DNA of 50,635 bases, from positions 1 through 50,635 of the forward strand of contig JAYULW010000046.1 of assembly GCA_043763155.1 (NCBI GenBank), given 5' to 3'. Origin of the DNA: JANYBV01 sp043763155 (GTDB taxonomy: Bacteria > Pseudomonadota > Alphaproteobacteria > Rickettsiales > SXRF01). Positions 15,483-22,585 of this stretch are shown in pieces; positions within the stretch are counted from its first letter, which is position 1, and every line of letters begins with the position of its first letter. The position numbers were made by a program, and so were the translations under genes. The notes beneath the pieces were generated by a model. The model was not told where the DNA came from and searched no databases. It saw only the letters and a program-made list of their open reading frames with translations.

Positions 15483-15845
15483 ATGAAAACCCAGACCAAA
15501 GACTTAAGCCTGACTTGGCAGATCTGCCTGATGGTAATGTTGAGCGCAGTTATCGTGATGATGCCTGACTTCGCATATGCCGCATCCTCCAACACCCCCA
15601 TGGGTAACGTACTTTGTACCGTTCTCGCATGGTTTACCGGCAACACCGGTAAGGGTCTTGCCACCATCGCCGTAACTGTTATCGGCGTTGGCGCATTGCT
15701 CGGTAAAGTATCTTGGGGTATGGCCATGATCGTGGGTATCGGCGTTGCAATCGTGTTCGGTGCCGCTGGCATCGTGAACGCAATGGGCGGCGGCGTAACC
15801 GGCATCACCGGTAACGGTACCGCAGCAGCAGCTACTACCTGCTAA
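15483..15845 (+). CDS. VirB2/TrbC-like pilin, isolated
   Basis: A 120-residue precursor with an N-terminal signal peptide (hydrophobic core about 11-29, cleavage near AYA at 31-33). The mature part has MGNVLCTVLAWFTGNTGKG, a first membrane helix, the loop GKVSWG, a second helix with IVFGAAGIV, and a Gly/Thr/Ala-rich tail ending in Cys120. This is the architecture of type IV secretion major pilins (VirB2/TrbC). Cys45 and Cys120 would remain after processing. A ribosome site AAGGA lies ten bases before the ATG and a strong terminator follows, so it is a single-gene unit. No other vir/trb gene is in the window; the machine, if any, is elsewhere. Confidence 0.82.
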   Translation: MKTQTKDLSLTWQICLMVMLSAVIVMMPDFAYAASSNTPMGNVLCTVLAWFTGNTGKGLATIAVTVIGVGALLGKVSWGMAMIVGIGVAIVFGAAGIVNAMGGGVTGITGNGTAAAATTC

Positions 15846-15864
15846 TTGCTACGAGACAAAAAGG

Positions 15865-15899
15865 AAAGGCCTTCCGGGAAACCGGGAGGCCTTTTTTTT
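15865..15899 (+). terminator. Intrinsic terminator of the pilin gene
   Basis: Stem GGCCTTCCGG / CCGGGAGGCC (one wobble pair), loop GAAA, then eight T, starting about 20 bp after the pilin stop. A stable tetraloop stem of this kind fits a strongly transcribed monocistronic gene. Confidence 0.95.
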
Positions 15900-15902
15900 G
15901 GT

Positions 15903-16084
15903 CTTTATAGAAGTGCGCTCAAGCGCCGCGCATGCTGCGCGCCGCAATGGCGCTAGTCGTCGTATAGGACTCCTCCGGTGCTTGCTTTGGGGGGCTTTAT
16001 AGAAGTGCGCTCAAGCGCCGCGCATGCTGTACGCCGCAATGGCGCTAGTCGTCGTTTAGGACTCCTCCGGTGCTTGCTTTGGGG
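15903..16084. repeat. Tandem 92-bp direct repeat, two copies
   Basis: Unit 1 is 15903-15994 and unit 2 is 15995-16084 or a little beyond. They differ at three aligned positions (CG versus TA near the centre, and A versus T in GTCGTA/GTCGTT). Each begins CTTTATAGAAGTGCGC and ends GGTGCTTGCTTTGGGG. Inside are a small palindrome GCGCTCAAGCGC and a stem AGCGCC..GGCGCT around GCGCATGC; the inner arm GCGCA/TGCGC is intact only in unit 1. It lies just after the pilin terminator, in a 310-bp stretch (15846-16155) without a gene. It may be a REP/MITE-like element duplicated in place. The remainder up to 16155 shows nothing clear. Confidence 0.9.
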
Positions 16085-16155
16085 TTTTGGGTTAGGCGTC
16101 ACTTAGGCAGCACTGTTCAATGCGGTAGTGGTGGGGAGTGCTTGTCTGGTTTGCG

Positions 16156-17013
16156 CTACTGCTGTTTGGCGGCGGCGCGTTTTTTCTGGCGGGCGCGCTT
16201 GATCCAGTCGGGGTTGGTGGTGAAGGTGCCGACGACTTCGGCTTGCGCGAGGATGTGGGTGCGCATGGCGACGACGGCTTGTTTGCCTTTGACGGGGCTG
16301 GGGAGCTTCAGGGTGGGGATGTCCAGCGCATAGACGGTGAAGTGGTAATTATGGATGCGCTCGTCGTTCCACGGCGGGCAGGGGCCGTCGTAGCCGCCAT
16401 GGTCGCCGGCGGACATCATGGCGTAATCGTTCTGGCCGCTGGTGCCGTAAGGCTTGGTGCCCAGTGTTTTACCGCCGGGGGTGATGCCGTTGCTGTCGCG
16501 CCCTTCAAGCAGGCCGCCGATATTGGGCGGAATATCTACGAGTACCCAATGATAAAAATCCTGCCGGGGGGCGTTGGCGGCGATGCTTTGATGCGGCACG
16601 TTGGCATTTTCAAAGCTTGCGGGCACGTCTTTATCCACGACAAGCACCACCAGCGACTTGGTGCCGGTGGGCGGCGGCGACCATTTGATCGCGGGGTTGA
16701 TGTTGGCGGCGTCACGCGTGCCGCCGCTGCCGTTGCTGGTGCAATAGGTGAAGCGCGGCGGAATATTTTTGCCCGTAGTGATGCCATCAACAGACATGGT
16801 GAAGGCGGTAAGCGCATCTTCGTTGGCTTTGGATTTTTTGTCGGCGGTGGTGACGCGCGTGGTTTTGACTTTGTCTTGTGTGGCTTTGATGCTGCTGCGC
16901 ATGCCTGCCTTGCTGGTGGGCTGGTAGCGTTCGAGGAAGGTTTTTTGCGCATAGGCACTTCCGGCCATCAGGCTGGTGATCAGGAAGGTTGCGGTCAGGG
17001 TGGAGGTGCGCAT
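16156..17013 (-). CDS. Secreted YbhB/YbcL (PEBP) family protein
   Basis: A phosphatidylethanolamine-binding-protein/Raf-kinase-inhibitor-like protein of 285 residues. It starts with a signal peptide (cleavage near SAYA, residue 22). A positively charged spacer rich in Lys/Thr (about 35-65) follows, then the PEBP domain: FTMSVDGI, NINPAIKWSPPPTGTKSLVV, VVDKDVPA, FYHWVLVDIPP, and the signature GYDGPCPPWNDERIHNYHF followed by TVYALDI. The tail is Lys/Arg-rich. Bacterial members have no settled role. It is probably exported to the periplasm. A good promoter (TTGCAG-17-TATAAT) sits upstream at 17076-17104; it is convergent with the repeat region and divergent from the nfu operon. Confidence 0.92.
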   Translation of the reverse strand: MRTSTLTATFLITSLMAGSAYAQKTFLERYQPTSKAGMRSSIKATQDKVKTTRVTTADKKSKANEDALTAFTMSVDGITTGKNIPPRFTYCTSNGSGGTRDAANINPAIKWSPPPTGTKSLVVLVVDKDVPASFENANVPHQSIAANAPRQDFYHWVLVDIPPNIGGLLEGRDSNGITPGGKTLGTKPYGTSGQNDYAMMSAGDHGGYDGPCPPWNDERIHNYHFTVYALDIPTLKLPSPVKGKQAVVAMRTHILAQAEVVGTFTTNPDWIKRARQKKRAAAKQQ

Positions 17014-17075
17014 TACTCTGAAATCCTTGGTGGGCCAATGGGTTGGGCGGCCCTTAGGTGTGGTGGGTATGGTTT

Positions 17076-17104
17076 ATTATACCTACAAAATATGGATGCT
17101 GCAA
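17076..17104 (-). promoter_or_regulatory. Sigma-70-like promoter of the PEBP gene
   Basis: On the minus strand TTGCAG (17099-17104), 17-bp spacer, TATAAT (17076-17081). The -10 is a perfect consensus and the spacing ideal; the leader to the ATG at 17013 would be about 55 nt. Confidence 0.6.
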
Positions 17105-17142
17105 AGTATTGCGTGGGGGCGCGTAAATCTTAGTTGGGAAAC

Positions 17143-17170
17143 TTGAAAAACTGCGCTAAAAGCCTATTTA
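17143..17170 (+). promoter_or_regulatory. Possible promoter of the nfu operon
   Basis: TTGAAA (17143-17148), 16-bp spacer, TATTTA (17165-17170), about 30 bp upstream of the nfu ATG. It is the best candidate for transcription of the long nfu-to-purH run. Confidence 0.4.
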
Positions 17171-17201
17171 TACGCAAAACACCTTTGCAAGGCAGGCCTT
17201 C

Positions 17202-17753
17202 ATGTTTATTCAAACCGAAGCTACACCAAACCCTTTGACGCTGAAATTCGTTCCCGGCGTGGATGTGCTGGGAACCGGCACCGCGTTTTTTACCAGCAGC
17301 AATGATGCGCAACACTCGCCGTTGGCGCTGGCGCTGTTTCGCATTGAAGACGTAACGGCGGTATTCCTTGGCAGCGATTTCATCACGGTTACCAAGTCGG
17401 TGGATTCGAGCTGGGACGTGCTGAAGCCGCTGCTGCTCACAGGCATTATGGATCATTTCGTGGCCGGAAAGCCGGTGCTGGAAGCCAAGGACCACGCGTC
17501 GGTGCCTAGCGGCGAAGACGAGAGCGAGCTGGTGAAGCAGATCCGCGAACTGATTGACACGCGGGTGCGCCCGGCGGTTGCGCAAGACGGCGGCGATATT
17601 ATTTTCCGCGGGTTTGAAGACGGCATCGTGCAGCTTGAGCTGCATGGGTCCTGCTCTGGTTGCCCCAGCTCCACCATTACGCTTAAGAACGGCATTGAGA
17701 CCATGCTTAAGCATTACGTTCCCGAAGTGATCGCCGTTGAAGCGGTCGTGTAA
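17202..17753 (+). CDS. NFU1-type iron-sulfur cluster scaffold/carrier
   Basis: Carries 4Fe-4S clusters to target enzymes. The 183 residues hold an Nfu_N domain (IQTEATPNPLTLKFVPG, through about residue 90) and a NifU C-terminal domain with DTRVRPAVAQDGGDI and GSCSGCPSSTITLKNGIE. The cluster-binding cysteines are Cys151 and Cys154. This two-domain form is the one shared by alphaproteobacteria and mitochondria. AAGGCAGG upstream may serve as ribosome site. It is the first gene before secF, 26 bp apart. Confidence 0.95.
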   Translation: MFIQTEATPNPLTLKFVPGVDVLGTGTAFFTSSNDAQHSPLALALFRIEDVTAVFLGSDFITVTKSVDSSWDVLKPLLLTGIMDHFVAGKPVLEAKDHASVPSGEDESELVKQIRELIDTRVRPAVAQDGGDIIFRGFEDGIVQLELHGSCSGCPSSTITLKNGIETMLKHYVPEVIAVEAVV

Positions 17754-17779
17754 TCCTTTTTTCCTTAGATTGAGCCGAT

Positions 17780-18700
17780 ATGCCCTTACAGTTTTTTCCG
17801 AATAAGCCCCATTTCGATTTCATGCGCAAACGCTGGCTGGGGTTTGGTTTTTCCATCGTGCTTACCCTGCTGTCACTGGGGCTTTTGTTCACCAAGGGCT
17901 TGAACCTTGGTATTGATTTTACGGGCGGGATTTTAATGGAAATCCACACCGAAAAAGAAGCTGATTTGCACACGCTGCGCGAAGCGCTGAACCATCAGGG
18001 TTTTGGCGAAATTTCGTTGCAGAATATGGGTTCGGTCAATGACGTGCTGGTGCGCATCCAGGTCGGGCATGACGACGACCAGTCGAAGATCACCGCGAAG
18101 GTGAAAGAAGTGCTGGCAAGCGTGGAAGGCGACAATGTTGACTACCGCAAGATTGATTTCGTGGGGCCGACCGTGGGGCAGGAGCTGGTGAATAATGGCA
18201 TTATGGCGGTGCTGTTCTCGTTTCTTGCCATCATGATGTATGTGTGGTTCCGCTTTGAATGGCAGTATGGCGTGGGCGCGATTATCGCGCTGGCGCATGA
18301 CAGCATCATGATCCTTGGGTTTTTCTCGGTTACGCGGTTTGAGTTCGGGCTTACGGCGATTGCGGCGATTTTGACCATCGTGGGGTATTCCATCAATGAT
18401 TCGGTGGTGATTTATGACCGTATCCGCGAGAATATGCGCCGGTACAAAAAGATGAGCGTGTTTGACCTGATCAATAACAGTATCAATGAAACGCTGTCGC
18501 GCACCGTTCTTACGGCCAGCACCACCTTGCTTGCGGCGCTTGCACTCGCACTGTTTGGCGGCGAGGTGATTGAAGGGTTTTCATGGGCGATGGTGTTTGG
18601 CGTGATTATCGGCACCTATTCGTCTATCTACCTGTCGGCGCCTGCTTTGTATTACCTGCAAATCCGCCCCTTGCCCGCGACTGAGCCTAAGGCTGCGTAA
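17780..18700 (+). CDS. secF: Protein translocase subunit SecF
   Basis: An inner-membrane RND-fold accessory subunit of the Sec translocon that, with SecD, helps pull proteins across the membrane using the proton gradient. The 306-residue product has TM1 at about 18-38, GLNLGIDFTGG, a periplasmic domain to about 130, then PTVGQELVNNGIMAVLFS and the signature GYSINDSVVIYDRIREN, with six predicted helices in all. secD, its obligate partner and usual upstream neighbour, is not in the window. The stop abuts the next ATG directly (TAAATG). Confidence 0.97.
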   Translation: MPLQFFPNKPHFDFMRKRWLGFGFSIVLTLLSLGLLFTKGLNLGIDFTGGILMEIHTEKEADLHTLREALNHQGFGEISLQNMGSVNDVLVRIQVGHDDDQSKITAKVKEVLASVEGDNVDYRKIDFVGPTVGQELVNNGIMAVLFSFLAIMMYVWFRFEWQYGVGAIIALAHDSIMILGFFSVTRFEFGLTAIAAILTIVGYSINDSVVIYDRIRENMRRYKKMSVFDLINNSINETLSRTVLTASTTLLAALALALFGGEVIEGFSWAMVFGVIIGTYSSIYLSAPALYYLQIRPLPATEPKAA

Positions 18701-19138
18701 ATGAACTACCCGGAGCTGTACGGCTATTTCTTCGAGGATTTGAAGGTTGGCATGCGCGGTACGGTGAGCCGCACGATTGCAGAAACGGATGTGCGCAATT
18801 TCGCGGGCGTTTCGGGTGATACGAACCCGATGCACCTGAATGAAGAATTCGGCAAGCAAACGCCTTTTGGCGGCTGTATTGTGCATGGCATGCTGACGGC
18901 CAGCCTTATTTCGGCGGTGATCGGCACAAAAATGCCGGGGCCGGGGTGCATTTACATGAGCCAGACACTGAAATTCATGGCGCCGGTAAAGGTTGGCGAC
19001 ACGGTGTATGCGGTGGTGACGGTCAAAGAGCTGATGCCGGAAAAGAAACGCGCCCTGTTTGAGACGAAGTGTTATGTCGGCGACACGGTGGTGATTGACG
19101 GCGAGGCGCTGATCAAGGTGCCTGCCAGAAAAGACTGA
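18701..19138 (+). CDS. MaoC-like (R)-specific enoyl-CoA hydratase
   Basis: A 145-residue hot-dog-fold protein of the MaoC family. The hydratase motif FAGVSGDTNPMHLNEEF gives the catalytic pair Asp40 and His45. GGCIVHGMLTASLISAVIG and the KFMAPVKVGDTVYA block are also typical. Members hydrate trans-2-enoyl-CoA to (R)-3-hydroxyacyl-CoA, linking beta-oxidation to polyhydroxyalkanoate or other acyl pools. Substrate chain length cannot be told. It sits with no gap after secF and one base before ribF, so it is co-transcribed with unrelated housekeeping genes. Confidence 0.93.
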   Translation: MNYPELYGYFFEDLKVGMRGTVSRTIAETDVRNFAGVSGDTNPMHLNEEFGKQTPFGGCIVHGMLTASLISAVIGTKMPGPGCIYMSQTLKFMAPVKVGDTVYAVVTVKELMPEKKRALFETKCYVGDTVVIDGEALIKVPARKD

Positions 19139-19139
19139 T

Positions 19140-20078
19140 ATGCAGATCATCCGCGATTTATCCCATTGTCCGGCGGCGCTGAAGGGCGCGGTGGTGGGCT
19201 TGGGAAATTTTGACGGGGTGCATCGGGGCCATGCGGCGATTTTGCGCACATGCGTGGAAGAAGCCAAGCGCCTTGGGGTGGTTCCTGCGGTGATGACGTT
19301 TTCGCCGCACCCACGGGAATTTTTTGCAAGGAATCCAGAGCCTTTGCGCCTCCAGAGTTTTCGCCAGAAGATGGAATTATTCCGCTCGGCGGGGATTGAG
19401 GCGGTGTTCGTGGTGCGCTTTAACGCCCGGTTTGCCGCGCAGTCGCCGGAAGCGTTTGTGCGCGATGTGCTGGGCCTGGATCTGGCCGCGCGGCATGTGG
19501 TGACGGGGTATAATTTTGCCTTCGGCAAGGGGCGCGGTGGGGATACGGCTTTCCTGAAGCAGGCCTGCGGGGCATTGGGGATTGGGTTTACGTCGTGCGA
19601 GCCGGTGGTATCAGATGGCGAAGGCGTTTCTTCAAGCGCGATACGGGTGCGGCTGCGCGAGGGCAAATTGCGCGAGGCTGCGGCGCTGCTGGGGCGCGAG
19701 TACAGCATCGAGGGCCGGGTGATCCATGGCGACAAGCGCGGCGGGGCGATGGGGTATCCGACGGCGAATATTGCGCTGGGGCGGCTGTTTCGGCCACGGT
19801 ATGGGGTGTATGGGGTGCGGATTTTAGTGGATGGGGTGGTGCATGGGGGCGTAGCTAACCTGGGGATTCGGCCTATGTTTGAGCTGAAGGAGCCGCTGCT
19901 TGAGGTGCATGCGTTTGACATGCGCGAGCGGCTGTATGGGAAATTGGTGCGTGTGGAGCTGGTGGATTTTATCCGCGAGGAGCGCTATTTTGATTCGCTC
20001 GACGGGCTTAAGGCCCAGATCGCGCGCGACGAGGCCGTGGCGCGGGGAATGCTGGAAGTGACAAAGGAAACGAAATGA
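19140..20078 (+). CDS. ribF: Bifunctional riboflavin kinase / FAD synthetase
   Basis: Converts riboflavin to FMN and then FAD. In 312 residues the N-terminal nucleotidyltransferase has GLGNFDGVHRGH (20-31), MTFSPHPREFF and VRDVLGLDLAARHVVTGYNFAFGKGR, followed by SSSAIRVRLREG. The C-terminal kinase has GDKRGGAMGYPTANIAL (about 197-213), YGVYGVRI and NLGIRPMF. The ATG is one base after the maoC stop, and the stop overlaps the lspA ATG (ATGA). The ribF-lspA pairing is common in proteobacteria. Confidence 0.97.
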   Translation: MQIIRDLSHCPAALKGAVVGLGNFDGVHRGHAAILRTCVEEAKRLGVVPAVMTFSPHPREFFARNPEPLRLQSFRQKMELFRSAGIEAVFVVRFNARFAAQSPEAFVRDVLGLDLAARHVVTGYNFAFGKGRGGDTAFLKQACGALGIGFTSCEPVVSDGEGVSSSAIRVRLREGKLREAAALLGREYSIEGRVIHGDKRGGAMGYPTANIALGRLFRPRYGVYGVRILVDGVVHGGVANLGIRPMFELKEPLLEVHAFDMRERLYGKLVRVELVDFIREERYFDSLDGLKAQIARDEAVARGMLEVTKETK

Positions 20079-20587
20079 ATTTACGCACGCAAAGTTTTCC
20101 GCTGGGGCTGGGGGTGGCGCTGCTGGCGCTGGTGCTGGACCAGGTGAGCAAATGGCTGATTGTGACGCGCATTATTACCCCGGAAGCGCCGGTGGTGGAG
20201 GTGCTGCCGTTTTTCCATCTGGTGATGGTGTGGAACCACGGGATCAGCTTTGGGATGTTTGCGGCGTTCCGCCAGCCAATGCTGCTGACGGCGCTTTCGG
20301 TGATTATTGTGGGAATGCTTTTGATTTGGTTGAATAAAAACACCTCCCTGCTGGTGGCGGTGGCGCTGGGCTGCGTGATCGGGGGGGCGGTTGGTAATAT
20401 GTGGGACCGCCTGCATTACGGGGCGGTGGTGGATTTCCTCGATGTGGCGCTGGGGGATTATCACTGGCCCGCCTTCAATATTGCCGATAGCTGCATCTTC
20501 ATTGGGGTTGTACTTTTGTCTTTCAGCAGTATGTTTACGGAAACGCCAAAGAAACCCTCGGACACACCAAAAGGACCCTCGTTATGA
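20075..20587 (+). CDS. lspA: Lipoprotein signal peptidase
   Basis: The inner-membrane aspartic peptidase that removes signal peptides from prolipoproteins. The 170-residue product has four hydrophobic segments, LDQVSKWLI near the N-terminus, WNHGISFGMF, GNMWDRLHYGAVVDFLD and FNIADSCIF. The catalytic pair is Asp120 and Asp138. The C-terminus is a short Lys/Pro-rich tail. It overlaps ribF by 4 bp and the next gene by 4 bp; that next gene encodes a lipoprotein, a likely substrate. Confidence 0.97.
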   Translation: MNLRTQSFPLGLGVALLALVLDQVSKWLIVTRIITPEAPVVEVLPFFHLVMVWNHGISFGMFAAFRQPMLLTALSVIIVGMLLIWLNKNTSLLVAVALGCVIGGAVGNMWDRLHYGAVVDFLDVALGDYHWPAFNIADSCIFIGVVLLSFSSMFTETPKKPSDTPKGPSL

Positions 20588-21207
20588 AGTACTGGACATT
20601 GGCAATGGCGGCTAGCGCAGTGGCGCTTGGCGGTTGCACCAGCAGCACGGTGAAAGATACGCTTGGCCTTACGCGCGCCGCACCCGATGAATACCGCGTG
20701 GTGTCGCGCCCGCCGCTTTCGGTGCCGCCGCAGTTTTCGCTGCGCCCGCCTTCTGCAACGGATATGCCGCCGGGGCAAATTGCCGCATCGTCGCAGGCTG
20801 AGTCGCTGATGACAGGCAGCAATGCCAATGGCTCGCTGAACGCCAACACAGCCGTGACGCCGGTAAGCACGGGCAAGGTGGGCAAGATTGCCAAGGGTAA
20901 GAACGATACGGGCGTGAACGCCGCCGATTCGCAGTTCCTGCAGAATGCGGGCGCGGGTAGCGCTAATCCGCATGTGCGCGACGAGCTGGTGGAAGAGCGC
21001 TATGTGAAGGCCGATGAAAAAGACAACGCCCCGTGGTGGGATGTGTTTGACTGGACTGCCGATAAAAAAGACCCGACGGTGGATGCGAAAAAAGAAGCCA
21101 CCCGCATCCAGCAAAATGAAGACGAAGGAAAGCCCGTGACCGATGGCAAGACGCCAGATGTCAAAGCCCGCGATACGGGGCTTCTGGGCAAGATTTTTGA
21201 TTACTAG
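20584..21207 (+). CDS. DUF3035 / BamF-like outer-membrane lipoprotein
   Basis: A 207-residue lipoprotein with lipobox ALGGC (Cys18). After it comes a segment DEYRVVSRPPLSVPPQFSLRPP, which is the DUF3035 hallmark and resembles the N-terminal motif of BamC. In Caulobacter such a protein (BamF) belongs to the beta-barrel assembly complex; the family is restricted to alphaproteobacteria. The rest is low-complexity and hydrophilic, ending with LLGKIFDY. Its start overlaps lspA. An outer-membrane assembly role is inferred from family knowledge, not shown here. Confidence 0.85.
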   Translation: MKYWTLAMAASAVALGGCTSSTVKDTLGLTRAAPDEYRVVSRPPLSVPPQFSLRPPSATDMPPGQIAASSQAESLMTGSNANGSLNANTAVTPVSTGKVGKIAKGKNDTGVNAADSQFLQNAGAGSANPHVRDELVEERYVKADEKDNAPWWDVFDWTADKKDPTVDAKKEATRIQQNEDEGKPVTDGKTPDVKARDTGLLGKIFDY

Positions 21208-21208
21208 T

Positions 21209-22585
21209 ATGATCACGCGCGAGCGCTGGGGTATGATCACGAGCGGGCGTTTGGGTTTGGCGTTTGCTTTTGCGCTGGTGTGCGCGCCCATGGCAGTCGC
21301 TGCTGACACTACCCAAAGTTTTACGCTGGCGAACGGGCTTGAGGTGATCGTGATTCCCAATCACCGGGTGCCGGCAGTGAGCCATATGCTGTGGTACAAA
21401 ATTGGCGCGGCGGATGATCCGGCGGGGAAGTCGGGCCTCGCGCATTTCCATGAGCATATGATGTATCAGGGCACGGCGAAGCTGAAAAAAGGCGAATATT
21501 CGCAGACGATCGCCGAGCGCGGGGGGCAGGAAAATGCCTTTACGGGTGAAGATGCGACGTCGTATTACGTGAATATTTCCAAGAAGGAATTGCCGCTGGC
21601 GATGGAGCTGGAGGCCGAACGCATGCGCGGGCTAAAGCCGTCGGACGCGGATGCGCTGAAGGAAAAAGAAGTGATTATCGAAGAGCGCAGGATGCGGATT
21701 GAAAACAGCCCGGAGGCGCTGCTTTCGGAGCAGGTGAACGCGGCGCTTTATCGCAACCACCCGTATCACTGGCCCACCATTGGGTGGATGCATGAGATGC
21801 AGGGGCTGACCAAAAAAGACGTGCTGGATTTCCATGCGAAATATTACCATCCGAACAATGCCATCCTGATTGTGAGCGGGGATGTGACGGCGGATGAGGT
21901 GAAGGTGCAGGCGCAAAAATATTACGGGGATTTGCCGCGCGTGGCGGTGCCGGAGCGCATCTGGAACGACGAGCCGCCGCAGAATGCGGAGCGGCGGGTG
22001 GTGCTGCGGCATGTGAATGTGCAGCAGCCGAGCTGGTCACGCGATTATGCGACCGCCAGTGTGGCCTATGGCAAAAAGGAAGAAGCGCTGCCGCTGTTTA
22101 TGCTGTCGCAGCTGATGGGCGGGGGCAAGACCAGCCGGTTTTACACGTCGCTGGTGGTGGAGCAGAAAATCGCCACGGGTGTGGATGTGAGCTATAACGG
22201 GCTGGTGATCGGGCCTGCGGAGTTTTCGCTGGGGGTTGTGCCCGCGCCGGGTGTTTCGCTGGAGACGGTGGAAAAGGCGGTGGATGCGGAAATTGCCAAG
22301 GTGCTGGATAAGGGCTTCAGCGCGGAGGAAATGACGCGGGCGAAGACGCTTTTGAAAGCTGAGACGCTGTATGCGCGCGATGGGCTGACCTCCATGGCGC
22401 GGATTATGGGCTGGGTGCGCATGTGCGGGCTGGATAAGGATTATTTCACGCGCTGGCCGGATTTGATTGAGGCGGTGACGCCGGAACAGATCGCGGCTGC
22501 GGCCAAAGATACGCTGGTGTTGACGCATTCGGTGACGGCGGAGCTGCTGCCGGAAGTAGCGCCCGCGGTGGAGAAAAAGCCATGA
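21209..22585 (+). CDS. M16 family zinc metallopeptidase, active subunit
   Basis: A secreted pitrilysin/processing-peptidase-type enzyme of 458 residues. A signal peptide ends near PMAVA. The inverted zinc motif HFHEH gives His79, Glu82 and His83, with the downstream helix EVIIEERRMRIENSP supplying the second Glu. The second domain has LMGGGKTSRFYTSL. Two in-frame ATGs, 21209 and 21233, lie in a short direct repeat of ATGATCACG; the second gives a more ordinary signal peptide, and neither has a good ribosome site. It overlaps the next M16 gene by 4 bp, forming the common active/inactive pair. Confidence 0.95.
   Translation: MITRERWGMITSGRLGLAFAFALVCAPMAVAADTTQSFTLANGLEVIVIPNHRVPAVSHMLWYKIGAADDPAGKSGLAHFHEHMMYQGTAKLKKGEYSQTIAERGGQENAFTGEDATSYYVNISKKELPLAMELEAERMRGLKPSDADALKEKEVIIEERRMRIENSPEALLSEQVNAALYRNHPYHWPTIGWMHEMQGLTKKDVLDFHAKYYHPNNAILIVSGDVTADEVKVQAQKYYGDLPRVAVPERIWNDEPPQNAERRVVLRHVNVQQPSWSRDYATASVAYGKKEEALPLFMLSQLMGGGKTSRFYTSLVVEQKIATGVDVSYNGLVIGPAEFSLGVVPAPGVSLETVEKAVDAEIAKVLDKGFSAEEMTRAKTLLKAETLYARDGLTSMARIMGWVRMCGLDKDYFTRWPDLIEAVTPEQIAAAAKDTLVLTHSVTAELLPEVAPAVEKKP

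Noticed and set aside
13009..15899. A complete type IV secretion or conjugation locus
   Set aside because: Only a VirB2-like pilin is visible; no VirB4, VirB11, VirD4 or other component lies nearby.
15903..16084. CRISPR array
   Set aside because: Only two adjacent units with no unique spacers and no cas genes; it is a simple tandem duplication.
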